Origin: Sulfurimonas sp. hsl 1-7
Lineage (GTDB): Bacteria; Campylobacterota; Campylobacteria; Campylobacterales; Sulfurimonadaceae
Length of the DNA stretch: 64,000 nt
Assembly: GCF_030577135.1 (NCBI RefSeq)
Contig: NZ_JAUIRR010000006.1
Coordinates: 1 to 64,000 of the forward strand
Reading direction: 5' to 3'
In this document: piece by piece, positions 36,451 to 45,326 of the stretch
Layout of the letters: each line of letters starts with the position of its first letter
How positions within the stretch are numbered: the stretch's first letter is position 1
Made by a program: the position numbers and the translations under genes
Notes under the pieces: model-generated
Told to the model about the DNA's origin: nothing
Database searches by the model: none
Seen by the model: only the letters and a program-made list of their open reading frames with translations

Positions 36451-37440
36451 TTAAAGATCGCAGAACTCTAGATTTGGCAGTTCCGGGCGTTCTAAAGAGT
36501 TCTCCTGGATGTATAGATTTTTTAGTTTTGTGAGTTTTGAGAAAGACTCAGGATACTCTTGTATAAAGTTCTCCTCTATATCTAACTCTAAAAGATTTTC
36601 CAGCTCTCCTATACACTCGGGAAGTTTTTTGAGTTTATTTGCACTGACACTTAAATGGTTGAGTTTTTTGAGTTTGCAGAGAGAATCGGGCAGGTACTCA
36701 AGGTGGTTATTGTCAAGTGTCAGGATTTGGAGATCTTCTAAAGCACTTAGATCAAAGTCGATTGTTACAAGATCGTTGTCGTTAAGATTGAGTTTAATCA
36801 GCATATCGTGCAGTTCTAAAGAGGGAAGGTCTTGGATCTGATTTCCCTCAAGAAGCAGTGTTTCAAGCTCTTGTATATCCCCTAAAGATTTTGGAAGATG
36901 TGTCAGATCGTTATAGGAGAGATCCAGATAGTAAAGCGAGTACATATCGGAAAAGATCTCGGGAATCTCTTTTAAGCGGTTGGTGTCCAGTGAAAAATAG
37001 AGCAGTTTTTTAAGTTTTTTAAGATCGCTGGGAATAGATTCAAGCATATTGGCAGCGATCGTTAAACGTGTTAACTTTGTCAGCTTCGCAAAACTTTGAG
37101 GCAGTGATTTTAGTCTGTTGCCGTTGAGGTTTAAGATGATTAAAGACTCTAATGCACCGATGGAATCTGGAAGCTCTTTTAGAAGGTTGTTCTCACATTG
37201 CAGATTTTTGAGTTTTTTTAGATTTCCAATGCTTTTTGGAAGTTCTTCAAGTCGGTTGTTTGAGAGTTTCAAGACAATAAGGTTAGGCAAAAAACCTATA
37301 CTTGAAGGAAGTTCACGAATCTTGCATTTTGAGAGATCAAGCACAGATATATTTTTTAACTTTTCTATATCGGTGGGAACTTTCGATGTAAGCCCTTTGC
37401 TCTTTACCCATCTTGCGAAATCTTCTAAAATCGTATCCAT
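36451..37440 (-). CDS. Leucine-rich-repeat protein in the nifV operon
   Basis: 329 residues, nearly all made of about twelve LRR units of 23 residues (LxxLxLxxNxLxxLPxxIGxL), for example ISVLDLSKCKIRELPSSIG and LIVLKLSNNRLEELPKSIG. There is no signal peptide, so it is cytoplasmic. LRRs bind other proteins. It is the last gene of the operon that starts with nifV. Azotobacter has leucine-rich-variant and similar repeat proteins near nif genes; the role is not known. Confidence 0.88.
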   Translation of the reverse strand: MDTILEDFARWVKSKGLTSKVPTDIEKLKNISVLDLSKCKIRELPSSIGFLPNLIVLKLSNNRLEELPKSIGNLKKLKNLQCENNLLKELPDSIGALESLIILNLNGNRLKSLPQSFAKLTKLTRLTIAANMLESIPSDLKKLKKLLYFSLDTNRLKEIPEIFSDMYSLYYLDLSYNDLTHLPKSLGDIQELETLLLEGNQIQDLPSLELHDMLIKLNLNDNDLVTIDFDLSALEDLQILTLDNNHLEYLPDSLCKLKKLNHLSVSANKLKKLPECIGELENLLELDIEENFIQEYPESFSKLTKLKNLYIQENSLERPELPNLEFCDL

Positions 37441-37448
37441 TCTAACAC

Positions 37449-37682
37449 CTATGTAGCATTTTTTTGTTCTATGAGAAAATCTATCTCTTCATAGTCTATC
37501 TCACCAAACTGGATCATGTTAAACAGTGCCATTAAAGGGCGTCTACAACATGTTTTATTACATCCGGTGACTAATTTTTTTGCTTTTTTATATGGAAGAT
37601 CAGTAGCGCGCAAAATATTCTCTGCTTCTGCAACGGTTTTATTGCCGCACTCACAAATGACTTTTGCTTGTACTGTTTCCAT
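37449..37682 (-). CDS. BFD-type (2Fe-2S)-binding protein
   Basis: 77 residues: KVICECGNKTVAEAENILRATDLPYKKAKKLVTGCNKTCCRRPL resembles bacterioferritin-associated ferredoxin and the middle domain of NifU, with cysteines in CEC and in GCNKTCC. The fold has helix pairs holding a [2Fe-2S] cluster. Starts eight bases after the DUF683 gene and ends eight bases before the LRR gene, so all are one operon. Electron transfer or cluster sensing in homocitrate or cofactor assembly is possible. Confidence 0.72.
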   Translation of the reverse strand: METVQAKVICECGNKTVAEAENILRATDLPYKKAKKLVTGCNKTCCRRPLMALFNMIQFGEIDYEEIDFLIEQKNAT

Positions 37683-37690
37683 GGAATTTA

Positions 37691-37897
37691 TTATTGTAAA
37701 AAGGTATGCTCAGCTTTGAAGTCTTCAACTACTTTCATAGCTGTTTGAACTTCTTCGCTAAGAGGTATGAGTCTGCTATAGTCTGTCCAGATTGTATCTT
37801 CAACTATATCATGGATCTCACCTGCAAGTTCTACAACTTTTCTTTTGTAACCTGCTAACTCTTTTTTTAGTGCTTTTTGTTCATCTGTTAATGCCAT
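37691..37897 (-). CDS. DUF683 / CCE_0567-type small helical protein
   Basis: 68 residues, a two-helix hairpin: LKKELAGYKRKVVELAGEIHDIVED, then PLSEEVQTAMKVVEDFKAE. It matches the Rop-like nif-specific DUF683 proteins that usually follow nifX-DUF269 in other diazotrophs; one cyanobacterial member binds metal ions. Here it is in the nifV operon instead. AGGAG precedes the ATG. Confidence 0.75.
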   Translation of the reverse strand: MALTDEQKALKKELAGYKRKVVELAGEIHDIVEDTIWTDYSRLIPLSEEVQTAMKVVEDFKAEHTFLQ

Positions 37898-37923
37898 TTC
37901 TCTATTCTCCTTTAGTTTAAAGT

Positions 37924-38739
37924 TTAAAATCCATACACCATCTCTAAATTGATGTCGGGTTTTTTGTTTGTGTATAAAAGTGAGTACTCCTCACTCAGGC
38001 TGAAATTGTAAGACTTGTACAAATTTGTTATCTCCTCTACATCACTTGGAATGTAGGCAAAAATTCTTTTAAGCCCTCTGTGGTATAACACTCCGCGAAG
38101 TATCTTTTCCGCATCGGTATAGGCAGCATCTTCCATGACCCATGGAGAGATCTTGATCAGTGTTTTATCGATAGCGTAAGAGTGTTGGTATCCAAAGTCT
38201 GTAGAGAGTACCAAAGAGGATTGTTTAAAGAGCACATCTCGTATATACTCCATTCTTGTCTCATGAAACGCTTTTTTATCAAGCTTCATAATAGTTGGGA
38301 TATAGTTCTCATTTGCGATACTTTTAGCCGTAGCATTTGAAAAGTTAAATGCCGGTGCACCGCCTGCATAGATCGCTTTTTTGAACTTTGCATACTCTTT
38401 GAAGCCAAAAGCAAGAAGCATCGTTCTTTCATCTTTTTTACTCATCAGACAGATCGATTTTTCCGTCTGAGAAGCGTTGTTAAGTAAGAGTTTTACAAGA
38501 CGTTTTTTTATATCGTCGGTAATATTTGACATATAGTAAAAGTTGTTGATCAAAATTGAATTTTCCATCTCATATGCAGATATAAATGCTACAAGTTTAC
38601 TCTCATCATACGCTCCGAAACATAGAGAAGGGTTTTGCTCAAATGTTTTTAAAACGAGTGATTTGTCTATAGTTATACTGTTGCTAAAAGCCTCAAGGTC
38701 AGCACTGAAATTTTTTGCCCGAATCCATCCTATGAACAT
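37924..38739 (-). CDS. Double GNAT-like acetyltransferase overlapping nifV
   Basis: 271 residues with two weak GNAT halves: the first has LCFGAYDESKLVAFISAYEMEN and LLAFGFKEYAKFKKAIYAGG, the second KILRGVLYHRGLKRIFAYIP and NLYKSYNFSLSEEYSLLY. The acetyl-CoA loop is not well kept. The start lies inside the end of nifV (ten-base overlap), so translation is coupled. A substrate cannot be named. Confidence 0.65.
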   Translation of the reverse strand: MFIGWIRAKNFSADLEAFSNSITIDKSLVLKTFEQNPSLCFGAYDESKLVAFISAYEMENSILINNFYYMSNITDDIKKRLVKLLLNNASQTEKSICLMSKKDERTMLLAFGFKEYAKFKKAIYAGGAPAFNFSNATAKSIANENYIPTIMKLDKKAFHETRMEYIRDVLFKQSSLVLSTDFGYQHSYAIDKTLIKISPWVMEDAAYTDAEKILRGVLYHRGLKRIFAYIPSDVEEITNLYKSYNFSLSEEYSLLYTNKKPDINLEMVYGF

Positions 38740-39836
38740 AAATACAACTCCACTAATTCATTCGGTTCAAGCACCGTTTTTCTTTGCGTCACTATCTCAC
38801 GAACTTTTGGCAGGAGACCTTGAACTTTTGCTTTTACAGGTGTAATGCCAAACGCTTTGAGATGATAGTTAATCGTTGCACTTCCGGAGTGTTTTCCGAT
38901 CGGGAAAAAACGGTGTAGTCCAACCATCTCTGGCTCAAATGCTTCATATGCATTAAGGCTTTTTATCATCCCGCTAACATGGATGCCAGATTCGTGAGAG
39001 AAGATATCTCGTCCAACAATAGGTCTGTTGTGACTTACTTGTCTGTTTGCAGCAAGTGCAACGCTCTGTACCAGTGTTTGCAGGTTAATTGGATCTATCT
39101 CACGCTCTTCGTGGAATTGGTGTTTTAAACTCATTAATACCTGCTCAAACGAAGCATTGCCTGCGCGTTCACCAAGCCCGATAACCGTCGTGTTTGCACT
39201 CATAGCACCAGCTTCAAACCCTGCAATTGAGTTTGCAGTAGCCATCCCGAAGTCGTTGTGCATATGCATCTCTATATCTAAACTTGAATGTTTTGTGAGA
39301 TAGTCTATCTTCTCATACGTTGCATGAGGCGTTAAGATCCCTACCGTATCACAGTAACGGAAACGATCAGCACCAAGTGATTCACCGAAGTTCATAAGCT
39401 CTACTAAAAACTCTTCATCTCCTCGACTAGAATCTTCACCGCCTATACAAACAAACAACCCCTCTTTTTTTGCCGTAGTGACAACATCTTCAAGGTTTCT
39501 AAAAAGTTTTTCCTTATCTCCGCCAAACTTTACATCGATCAAAGTTTGTGAAACGGGGACTGAGAGATCAACTGCTTGCACACCGCAAGACAGAGAGGCT
39601 TCTAAATCTTGTTGTGTCGCTCTGTTCCAAGTCATTATGCGAAGAGGAAGTTCAAGTGCTAAAATCTCTTTAATATCCTCTTGCTCTTTTGTTCCCATGG
39701 CAGGGATGCCCACTTCCAACTCATCTGCACCACAGTTATGAAGAAGTTTGGCAATTTCTAATTTTTCGTGCGTATTAAATGCAACATATGGAGCCTGTTC
39801 CCCGTCTCGAAGTGTCGTGTCATTTATGATCGCCAT
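38730..39836 (-). CDS. nifV: Homocitrate synthase NifV
   Basis: 368 residues. NifV makes R-homocitrate, the organic ligand of FeMo-co, from 2-oxoglutarate and acetyl-CoA. Seen: INDTTLRDGEQAPYVAF, GADELEVGIPAMG, RYCDTVGILTP, the metal site EMHMHNDFGMATANS, GLGERAGNASFEQV and FSHESGIHVSGM. Length is typical. AAGGAG stands before the ATG, and a sigma-54-like motif lies at 39872-39885. It heads a five-gene leftward operon. Confidence 0.95.
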   Translation of the reverse strand: MAIINDTTLRDGEQAPYVAFNTHEKLEIAKLLHNCGADELEVGIPAMGTKEQEDIKEILALELPLRIMTWNRATQQDLEASLSCGVQAVDLSVPVSQTLIDVKFGGDKEKLFRNLEDVVTTAKKEGLFVCIGGEDSSRGDEEFLVELMNFGESLGADRFRYCDTVGILTPHATYEKIDYLTKHSSLDIEMHMHNDFGMATANSIAGFEAGAMSANTTVIGLGERAGNASFEQVLMSLKHQFHEEREIDPINLQTLVQSVALAANRQVSHNRPIVGRDIFSHESGIHVSGMIKSLNAYEAFEPEMVGLHRFFPIGKHSGSATINYHLKAFGITPVKAKVQGLLPKVREIVTQRKTVLEPNELVELYLCS

Positions 39837-39871
39837 GAAAACTCCTTGGAAATATACTTATGTGTTTATAT

Positions 39872-39885
39872 TCATAAAGTGTTCC
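39872..39885 (-). promoter_or_regulatory. Sigma-54-like promoter motif (GG-N10-GA) of nifV
   Basis: Minus strand AAGGAACACTTTATGAATA: GG at 39885-39884, GA at 39873-39872. The ten middle bases AACACTTTAT are nearly those before nifX and before the gene at 61512. The predicted start is near 39860, 24 bases before the ATG. Confidence 0.5.
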
Positions 39886-39914
39886 TTCATTCGTATCATA
39901 ATTTTAAGATAATA

Positions 39915-39948
39915 ATGTGATAAAAATATCACATAAGATAATGTGATA
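39915..39948. promoter_or_regulatory. Palindrome plus third half-site between nifV and the sulfide dehydrogenase gene
   Basis: ATGTGATA (39915-39922), AAAA, TATCACAT (39927-39934) form a perfect palindrome; a third ATGTGATA copy lies at 39941-39948. The TGTGA/TCACA arms recall Crp/Fnr-type operators but with a wider gap (N8), and TGT-N12-ACA recalls NifA sites but is two bases too long. It lies about 65 bases before the predicted nifV start and 117 bases before the FccB-like start, so it may serve either. Confidence 0.5.
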
Positions 39949-40065
39949 TTGTTGATTTTTGGGAAATTTATCTAATTTTAGTTTCAATTAATATAACTAA
40001 GAGTAATCTTTGTAAGGTTTAGTTTTATTTGAAAATCTAATATTTTAAAACAAAGAGGAGAAACT

Positions 40066-41418
40066 ATGAATCGTAGAGACATATTAAAATTTGGTGCTAT
40101 AAGTGCAGCGGCAGCAACGGCTACTTTAACAGGATGTACAACTGCTCCGAAACCGGATAATAGTGTAAAACCTGCTGTTGGAATGGGTTCTAAAGCACCG
40201 TTACCAGCGGCTAAAGGTCCTAGAGTTGTTATAGTAGGCGGTGGATGGTCAGGTCTGTCAGTTGCCAAATATACTAAAAAGTTTGCGCCTAATGCTGATG
40301 TTGTTTTAGTTGAACAAAGAACACAATTCCATTCTTGTCCTATTAGTAACTTATACCTTGTAGGTGCAGTTGATTTAGAATTCATAACTCACGATTATTT
40401 ACAAGCTGCTCGTGAAAATAAATATACATATTTTAATGCTTCAGCTATCGGAATAGATAAAGCTCAAAAAATAGTAAAAACAACGAACGGTGATATAGAT
40501 TATGACTATTTAGTATTGTCTCCTGGTATTGACTACGATTATAGTCCTTGGAATGTAGATCTTGCAACTGAACAAAGATTAAGAACAGAATATCCTGCAG
40601 GTTTCATGTCACCAAGTGAACATATGACGATTAAAAGTAAACTTGAAGACTTTGAAGGCGGTAATTTTATTATTACGGTACCTGGTGGTAACTATAGATG
40701 TCTTCCTGCTCCATATGAAAGAGCTTGTTTAATTGCAGATTATTTCAAAAAGAACGAGATTGACGGTAAGGTACTGATTTTAGATGCTAACCACGACATC
40801 ACGATCAAATCTGAAGGTTTCCACTCGGCATACGATGAGATGTATAAAGATTATGTAGAGTATGTTCCAAGTGCAGCAATTATGAGTATTGACTTAGAAA
40901 ACAAAAAAGTGATCGCAGGTGAACTTGAAGATGAGTATGAGTTTACTGATGCTGCATTCTACCCGCATGTACGTGGTGGAAAACTATTGGAAGTTTGTGG
41001 CGTGGCAAAAGACAATGCATTTAATAAAATGGAAGGGAATATCGATCCGTTTACATATGAAGTTATCGGTGAAAAAAATATCTTCGTAGCTGGTGATGCA
41101 CGTCCGATGGGTTACTCAAAATCAGGTAATACGTCAAACTCTGAAGGTCACTACTTAGGAAAACTTATCGCTGAGAGAATCTTAAATAACAAAGATATCA
41201 AATGGAAATCTCCGTTAACTGTATGTTATTCTGCAGTTTCTGCTATGCCTAATCATGCAATTTCTGTTAGAGCAGAATATGAGTTTAAAGGTAAAACACT
41301 TGCAGGTTTCACAAATGTTGAACTATCACAAGAGTGGCGTGGAAAAACAGGTGAGAATAACGGAAAAGCGCTTATGGAATGGGCTAAAGGTATGTACAGA
41401 GATATGTTTAACGCATAA
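40066..41418 (+). CDS. Flavocytochrome c sulfide dehydrogenase-like flavoprotein (FccB/SoxF type)
   Basis: 450 residues. The N-terminus MNRRDILKFGAISAAAATATLTGC is a twin-arginine signal with a lipobox-like LTGC, so it is exported, maybe as a lipoprotein. Then VVIVGGGWSGLSVAKYTKKFAP (FAD fold), QFHSCPISNLYLVG and YRCLPAPYERACLIADYF (redox cysteines), IFVAGDARPMGYSKSGNTSNSEG and the C-terminal FCSD flavin-binding part. It oxidises sulfide to sulfur in relatives. No cytochrome partner gene follows; a Rieske gene does. Confidence 0.85.
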   Translation: MNRRDILKFGAISAAAATATLTGCTTAPKPDNSVKPAVGMGSKAPLPAAKGPRVVIVGGGWSGLSVAKYTKKFAPNADVVLVEQRTQFHSCPISNLYLVGAVDLEFITHDYLQAARENKYTYFNASAIGIDKAQKIVKTTNGDIDYDYLVLSPGIDYDYSPWNVDLATEQRLRTEYPAGFMSPSEHMTIKSKLEDFEGGNFIITVPGGNYRCLPAPYERACLIADYFKKNEIDGKVLILDANHDITIKSEGFHSAYDEMYKDYVEYVPSAAIMSIDLENKKVIAGELEDEYEFTDAAFYPHVRGGKLLEVCGVAKDNAFNKMEGNIDPFTYEVIGEKNIFVAGDARPMGYSKSGNTSNSEGHYLGKLIAERILNNKDIKWKSPLTVCYSAVSAMPNHAISVRAEYEFKGKTLAGFTNVELSQEWRGKTGENNGKALMEWAKGMYRDMFNA

Positions 41419-41452
41419 TCTGCATACTGTGTATTTTTAAGGAGAAGTATTA

Positions 41453-42178
41453 ATGCAAAGAAGAGAGTTCTTCAAAGTAGTTGCAGGGGTTGGAGCTGTA
41501 ATAGTAGCTCCTTCTCTCATAACTACAGACTTAAGAGCTGATGACGGAAGATTGTATAAAGCGTACAATAAAGTTCAGTTAGTTGATGGTGATGGTAATC
41601 CTATTTTAGCTTCAAAGCTTGTAGAGGAAGAGAACTATATATTTAACTATCCGTTTGTCGGTGTAAGTTCAATACTGATAGCTTTACCGGAAAAAACAGA
41701 AACAAATGTGAAGCTTAAAAGTGAAAGCGGTGAAGAGTACATTTGGAAAGGCGGTATAGGGAAGAAAGGAAATATAGTAGCGTACAGCTCTATATGTAGT
41801 CATCAGATGACACATGTCAATAAAGCTGAATCTTTTATCTCTTACCAAAAGAGATGTCAAAAAACTATGGCTTGTCCAAGAACAGGTGTAATGGTATGTG
41901 CTTCACACCTCTCTGCATATGATGTGCATAAAGGGAGTGAGGTGATCAGCGGACCTGCTCCACAACCTCTTGCAAGTATAGTATTGGAGCATCACGACGA
42001 TGATACTCTTTGGGCAGTAGGCGTTCTTGGTGCAGACAAGTTCCATGAGTTTTTCAAAGCGTTCAAGTCTGAGTTAAAAGAGCAATACGGCGGAGCTAGA
42101 AAAGCAAAGAAAAAAGTAAAAGATACTGCACAGCTTGTTGCTTTGGCAGATTTTACAAAAGATATAATTCAATACTAA
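41453..42178 (+). CDS. Exported Rieske [2Fe-2S] protein
   Basis: 241 residues. MQRREFFKVVAGVGAVIVAPSL is a Tat signal or anchor. The Rieske ligands are CSH in SICSHQM and CASH in VCASHLSAYD, but about 50 residues with extra cysteines (KRCQKTMACPRTG) lie between them, longer than in bc1-type Rieske proteins. AAGGAG precedes the ATG. It may take electrons from the upstream sulfide-oxidising flavoprotein to the respiratory chain; this pairing is inferred from adjacency. A terminator follows. Confidence 0.82.
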   Translation: MQRREFFKVVAGVGAVIVAPSLITTDLRADDGRLYKAYNKVQLVDGDGNPILASKLVEEENYIFNYPFVGVSSILIALPEKTETNVKLKSESGEEYIWKGGIGKKGNIVAYSSICSHQMTHVNKAESFISYQKRCQKTMACPRTGVMVCASHLSAYDVHKGSEVISGPAPQPLASIVLEHHDDDTLWAVGVLGADKFHEFFKAFKSELKEQYGGARKAKKKVKDTAQLVALADFTKDIIQY

Positions 42179-42190
42179 AAGAATTAATAC

Positions 42191-42222
42191 AAAGGTGGAG
42201 TTTTTCAATCACTCCACTTTTT
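42191..42222 (+). terminator. Rho-independent terminator after the Rieske gene
   Basis: GTGGAGT (42195-42201) pairs with ACTCCAC (42211-42217) around a nine-base loop and is followed by TTTTT. It ends the FccB-Rieske unit. Confidence 0.8.
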
Positions 42223-42308
42223 CTTCACACAATATTCTCACACAAATCCTTTTTATTTTACATAATGTTTTTTGGGTTATAATTCCGCAAAATGTATAAG
42301 GAACGTAT

Positions 42309-43514
42309 GTGAAAAAAGTTGCGGTTATCGGTGCAGGGTATGGTGGTTTAAGAGCTATTGAAAATTTAGCGAACAATAAAGAGCTTTCGCTCTATCTTTT
42401 TGATGAAAACTCTTACCATTATCTGCAAACTGAAGCATACGGTTACATCGCAGGGAGATTTGATCTGCACGATGTAGCACTTGACCTGCAAAACTGGTGT
42501 CACGGGTTTGAAAACAGAGTACATTTCATTCAGGAAAAAGTGACATTTATAGATTCCCAAAACAATATTGTTAAAACAGACAACGAAAACTACGACTTTG
42601 ACTATCTAATTATTGCAAGCGGAGCAAGAACAAACTTCTTTAAACAGATCAGCGGTTTGGATCAATACGGTTTCGGTGTAAAAAAACTGTTTCGTTCTCA
42701 CGGTTTTCGAACAGCTTTTGAAAAACTGCTTTATGAGAAGCTTGTAGAGGCAAAATCGCATGGAAAAGTGATGAACCTTGCAATAGGCGGTGCAGGGCTT
42801 AGCGGTGTCGAGATCGCAGCTGAGATGGCAGACGTTGTTGCCAGACATACAAAAAGCATAGGTGCTTCTGCTCAGGAGCTGCAGATCTATCTTATTGATG
42901 CGAGTGACACAATTCTTCCTGGAATGAGTGAATACATCATTAAAAACACTCAAATAAGGCTTGAAGAGCTCGGGGTAAAAATAGTTACAAGCAGTTTCAT
43001 AGACAGTGTAGATAAAGATACTATCTACTTTAAAGACGAAACACAGTTAGAGTACACGTTTATGATCTTTACGGGCGGGATAATCGCCAATACAATTGAT
43101 ATGGACAAAGAGGTACAAACAAACAGAATAGGGCAGTATATCTGTGATGATACACTGCGCATACAAGAGAACATTTTTGCCATCGGGGATTGCAGCGAGC
43201 TAAAAAGTGCCGACGGAAAACTCTTGCCTCCGACTGCACAAACTGCCGAGAGAAGTGCAGAGTATGTTGCAAGATCGATTTTGAAACTGCTTGAACAAAA
43301 AGAAGTAAAACCGTTTAAAGCAAAAGTGGACGGTGTGTTTGTCGCTCTTGGAGGTTACTATGCAGTGGGTGAGTTGTTTAGTTTTATAAAAGTGAAGGGA
43401 AAATTTGCTTACATCTTGAAAAAACTGATCACGAAAAGTTACTACATCGGCTTAAAATTACGCCTTAATACAGGGTTTATGAAGCGTACATCTTTAGAGA
43501 AAGAAGAACTCTAA
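42309..43514 (+). CDS. NADH dehydrogenase type 2 / sulfide:quinone reductase-like flavoprotein
   Basis: 401 residues. VAVIGAGYGGLRAIENLA is the FAD fold, DYLIIASGA the mid motif, NLAIGGAGLSGVEIAAEMA the NAD(P)H fold, and IFAIGDCSELKSADGKLLPPTAQTAERSAEY the last FAD contact, as in NDH-2. The Cys pattern of SQR is not obvious, so NDH-2 is likelier. The start is GTG at 42309 (the ATG two bases earlier runs straight into a stop). AAGGAAC precedes it. It probably feeds quinones in the membrane. Confidence 0.8.
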   Translation: MKKVAVIGAGYGGLRAIENLANNKELSLYLFDENSYHYLQTEAYGYIAGRFDLHDVALDLQNWCHGFENRVHFIQEKVTFIDSQNNIVKTDNENYDFDYLIIASGARTNFFKQISGLDQYGFGVKKLFRSHGFRTAFEKLLYEKLVEAKSHGKVMNLAIGGAGLSGVEIAAEMADVVARHTKSIGASAQELQIYLIDASDTILPGMSEYIIKNTQIRLEELGVKIVTSSFIDSVDKDTIYFKDETQLEYTFMIFTGGIIANTIDMDKEVQTNRIGQYICDDTLRIQENIFAIGDCSELKSADGKLLPPTAQTAERSAEYVARSILKLLEQKEVKPFKAKVDGVFVALGGYYAVGELFSFIKVKGKFAYILKKLITKSYYIGLKLRLNTGFMKRTSLEKEEL

Positions 43515-43792
43515 AGATATTGAATGTTATCTGCTTTGATCTTCTCTAGTTCTACATCCTGCAACCCGTCATACGCATACAGATAACACATATTTTCAGG
43601 TTTTAGTTTTTTGGATAAAGACCAAAAATTGATGATGTTTGTAACGATGGTTACATTTTCAGCTCGTAAAGATTTTAAAGGGAAACCTATTGCACCGTGT
43701 GAAGTTGTCACAGGGTAGAGCTCCAGCAGTTCATTGTTTATAGATATAGGACCATAGCCGTGAAGTAATACGATTGTGGGATTGTTTTTCAT
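43511..43792 (-). CDS. Small unknown protein downstream of nifB
   Basis: 93 residues starting MKNNPTIVLLHGYGPISINN, with an LLHGYG stretch as in alpha/beta hydrolases but too short to be one. It then reads LYPVTTSHGAIGFPLKSLRAENVTIVTNIINFW. I see no motif. It begins 24 bases after the nifB stop on the same strand and overlaps the end of the NDH-2-like gene by four bases, so it belongs to the nifB unit. Function unknown. Confidence 0.6.
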   Translation of the reverse strand: MKNNPTIVLLHGYGPISINNELLELYPVTTSHGAIGFPLKSLRAENVTIVTNIINFWSLSKKLKPENMCYLYAYDGLQDVELEKIKADNIQYL

Positions 43793-43816
43793 TTTAATAG
43801 CTTTAAAGAGCAGGGG

Positions 43817-45274
43817 TTACCCTAACTCTTTCTCAGTGTTAAAAAAGTATTTTTTTGCAGCTTCGTGTACAGAGATCTCGATTGGCTCATTTGCATAACT
43901 GTCATCACAGATAAGTCCAATCTCGTTTAAGTCGTTCATTGGACACTCACCGATTTTGGCAGTAAGCAGTACGTCAACATCTTTAAGTGTTGTTTTGATC
44001 TCTTCGATTGGGTTATAATCTTCGGCAACTTCTGCACCGGAGTATGAACTCTCGATTTTTCTATGCATTACAAACTTGATCGCTTTATCACCTGCTTCGT
44101 AGATTAAGAACTCTTGAGCAGAACCGAAGTGTTGGTTGATCATACCTTCACCCGCAGTTGTAATAGCTATGAGTTTTGTCTCACCCGTTGAGCTGAGTTG
44201 CTCTTTAGCAGCTTGCTCAATTTTGATACGTTTATTTGCTTCTTCAAGGTGACTTCTCCAGCTCTCGATCATCTCGTGTTTTTTCGTACGAGCTTCGATG
44301 TTGTACTTATCTTCAAGTGCCGTAAAAGTCATGTTCATAAATACATCCTTTGTAAACTCTTCACCTCTGTCTTCACCGATAAGTCCTACTGCGTCAGCAC
44401 GACATTGACGACAGTGACTCATTAGTTTCATATCCATACCACACGCTTCTTGTGCAGCCATAGTCTCTTGGTCAGTCGCACTAGGTACGCCGTCAAGACC
44501 AAATTTTGTACCAAACTCAGGAGAAGATAGTAGAGGCATAATGTTATGTAAAAATACATTCATCTCTTTAAGTTTTTTAGCAACGTTTGGAAGATCTTTA
44601 TCGTTCACTCCTGGAATTAAAACAGAGTTTGCTTTTACCAAAATACCGCGCTCAGTAAGCATACGGATACCTTCAAGCTGTTTCTCTAAAAGAAGTTTTG
44701 CACCTTCTGCACCCCAGATTTTTTTGTGTTCCCAGTGTACCCATGGATAGATCTGGCTTCCGATCTCACCTGTTGGATCTACAGTATTGATCGTTACAGT
44801 TACGTGGTCAACATTGTATTTTTCGATCTCGTCGATGTAGTCAGGTAGACGAAGACCGTTAGTTGAAAGACATAGTTTCAAATCAGGTGCTTTTTCTTGA
44901 AGCATTCTAAAAGTATCAAATGTCTTTTTAGGGTTTGCCAGAGCATCACCCGGTCCTGCAACACCTACAACTGAAAGTTGCTGAATGTCACCACCGACGT
45001 AAAGTACTTTTTTTACAGCCTCTTCAGGTGTGAGTTTAGAACTTGTAACTCCCGGACGAGATTCGTTTGAACAGTCGTATTTTCTGTTACAGTAGTTACA
45101 TTGAATATTACATGCCGGAGCCACTGCCACGTGAATCCTTGCGTAATGTTGGTGAGCTCCCTCACTATAACACGGGTGATTATTGATCTTTTCTTGGATA
45201 GCCATAGCCTCGGGATTGTTTGGATCAAATCCCATATCTGGTGACGTACCGCATCCTCCAGTTGAACAACTCAT
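43817..45274 (-). CDS. nifB: FeMo-cofactor biosynthesis radical SAM protein NifB
   Basis: 485 residues. The radical SAM site is PACNIQCNYCNRKYDCSNESRPG (CX3CX2C), and MSHCRQCRADAVGLIGED is the second cluster region. The C-terminal 110 residues are a NifX-like domain (KLIAITTAGEGMINQHFGSAQEFLIYE, DVLLTAKIGECPMNDLNEIG), so this is the long NifB type. The N-terminus has CSTGGCGTSPD. NifB makes NifB-co (an Fe8S9C core). AAGGAG precedes the ATG and a GG-N10-GA motif lies at 45313-45326. Confidence 0.97.
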   Translation of the reverse strand: MSCSTGGCGTSPDMGFDPNNPEAMAIQEKINNHPCYSEGAHQHYARIHVAVAPACNIQCNYCNRKYDCSNESRPGVTSSKLTPEEAVKKVLYVGGDIQQLSVVGVAGPGDALANPKKTFDTFRMLQEKAPDLKLCLSTNGLRLPDYIDEIEKYNVDHVTVTINTVDPTGEIGSQIYPWVHWEHKKIWGAEGAKLLLEKQLEGIRMLTERGILVKANSVLIPGVNDKDLPNVAKKLKEMNVFLHNIMPLLSSPEFGTKFGLDGVPSATDQETMAAQEACGMDMKLMSHCRQCRADAVGLIGEDRGEEFTKDVFMNMTFTALEDKYNIEARTKKHEMIESWRSHLEEANKRIKIEQAAKEQLSSTGETKLIAITTAGEGMINQHFGSAQEFLIYEAGDKAIKFVMHRKIESSYSGAEVAEDYNPIEEIKTTLKDVDVLLTAKIGECPMNDLNEIGLICDDSYANEPIEISVHEAAKKYFFNTEKELG

Positions 45275-45312
45275 GAAAACTCCTTTGCCGTTTGTTTATT
45301 AGGCTTATAGTT

Positions 45313-45326
45313 TCAAAAACTGTTCC
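45313..45326 (-). promoter_or_regulatory. Sigma-54-like promoter motif (GG-N10-GA) of nifB
   Basis: Minus strand AAGGAACAGTTTTTGAAAC: GG at 45326-45325, GA at 45314-45313. It sits right at the end of the upstream diguanylate cyclase gene, with about 26 bases of leader to the nifB ATG, enough to give nifB its own start. Confidence 0.5.

Noticed and set aside
39984-40385. Minus-strand frame over the start of the sulfide dehydrogenase-like gene
   Set aside because: It overlaps a clear Tat signal and FAD-binding motif on the plus strand; the product is low-complexity and unlike any protein.
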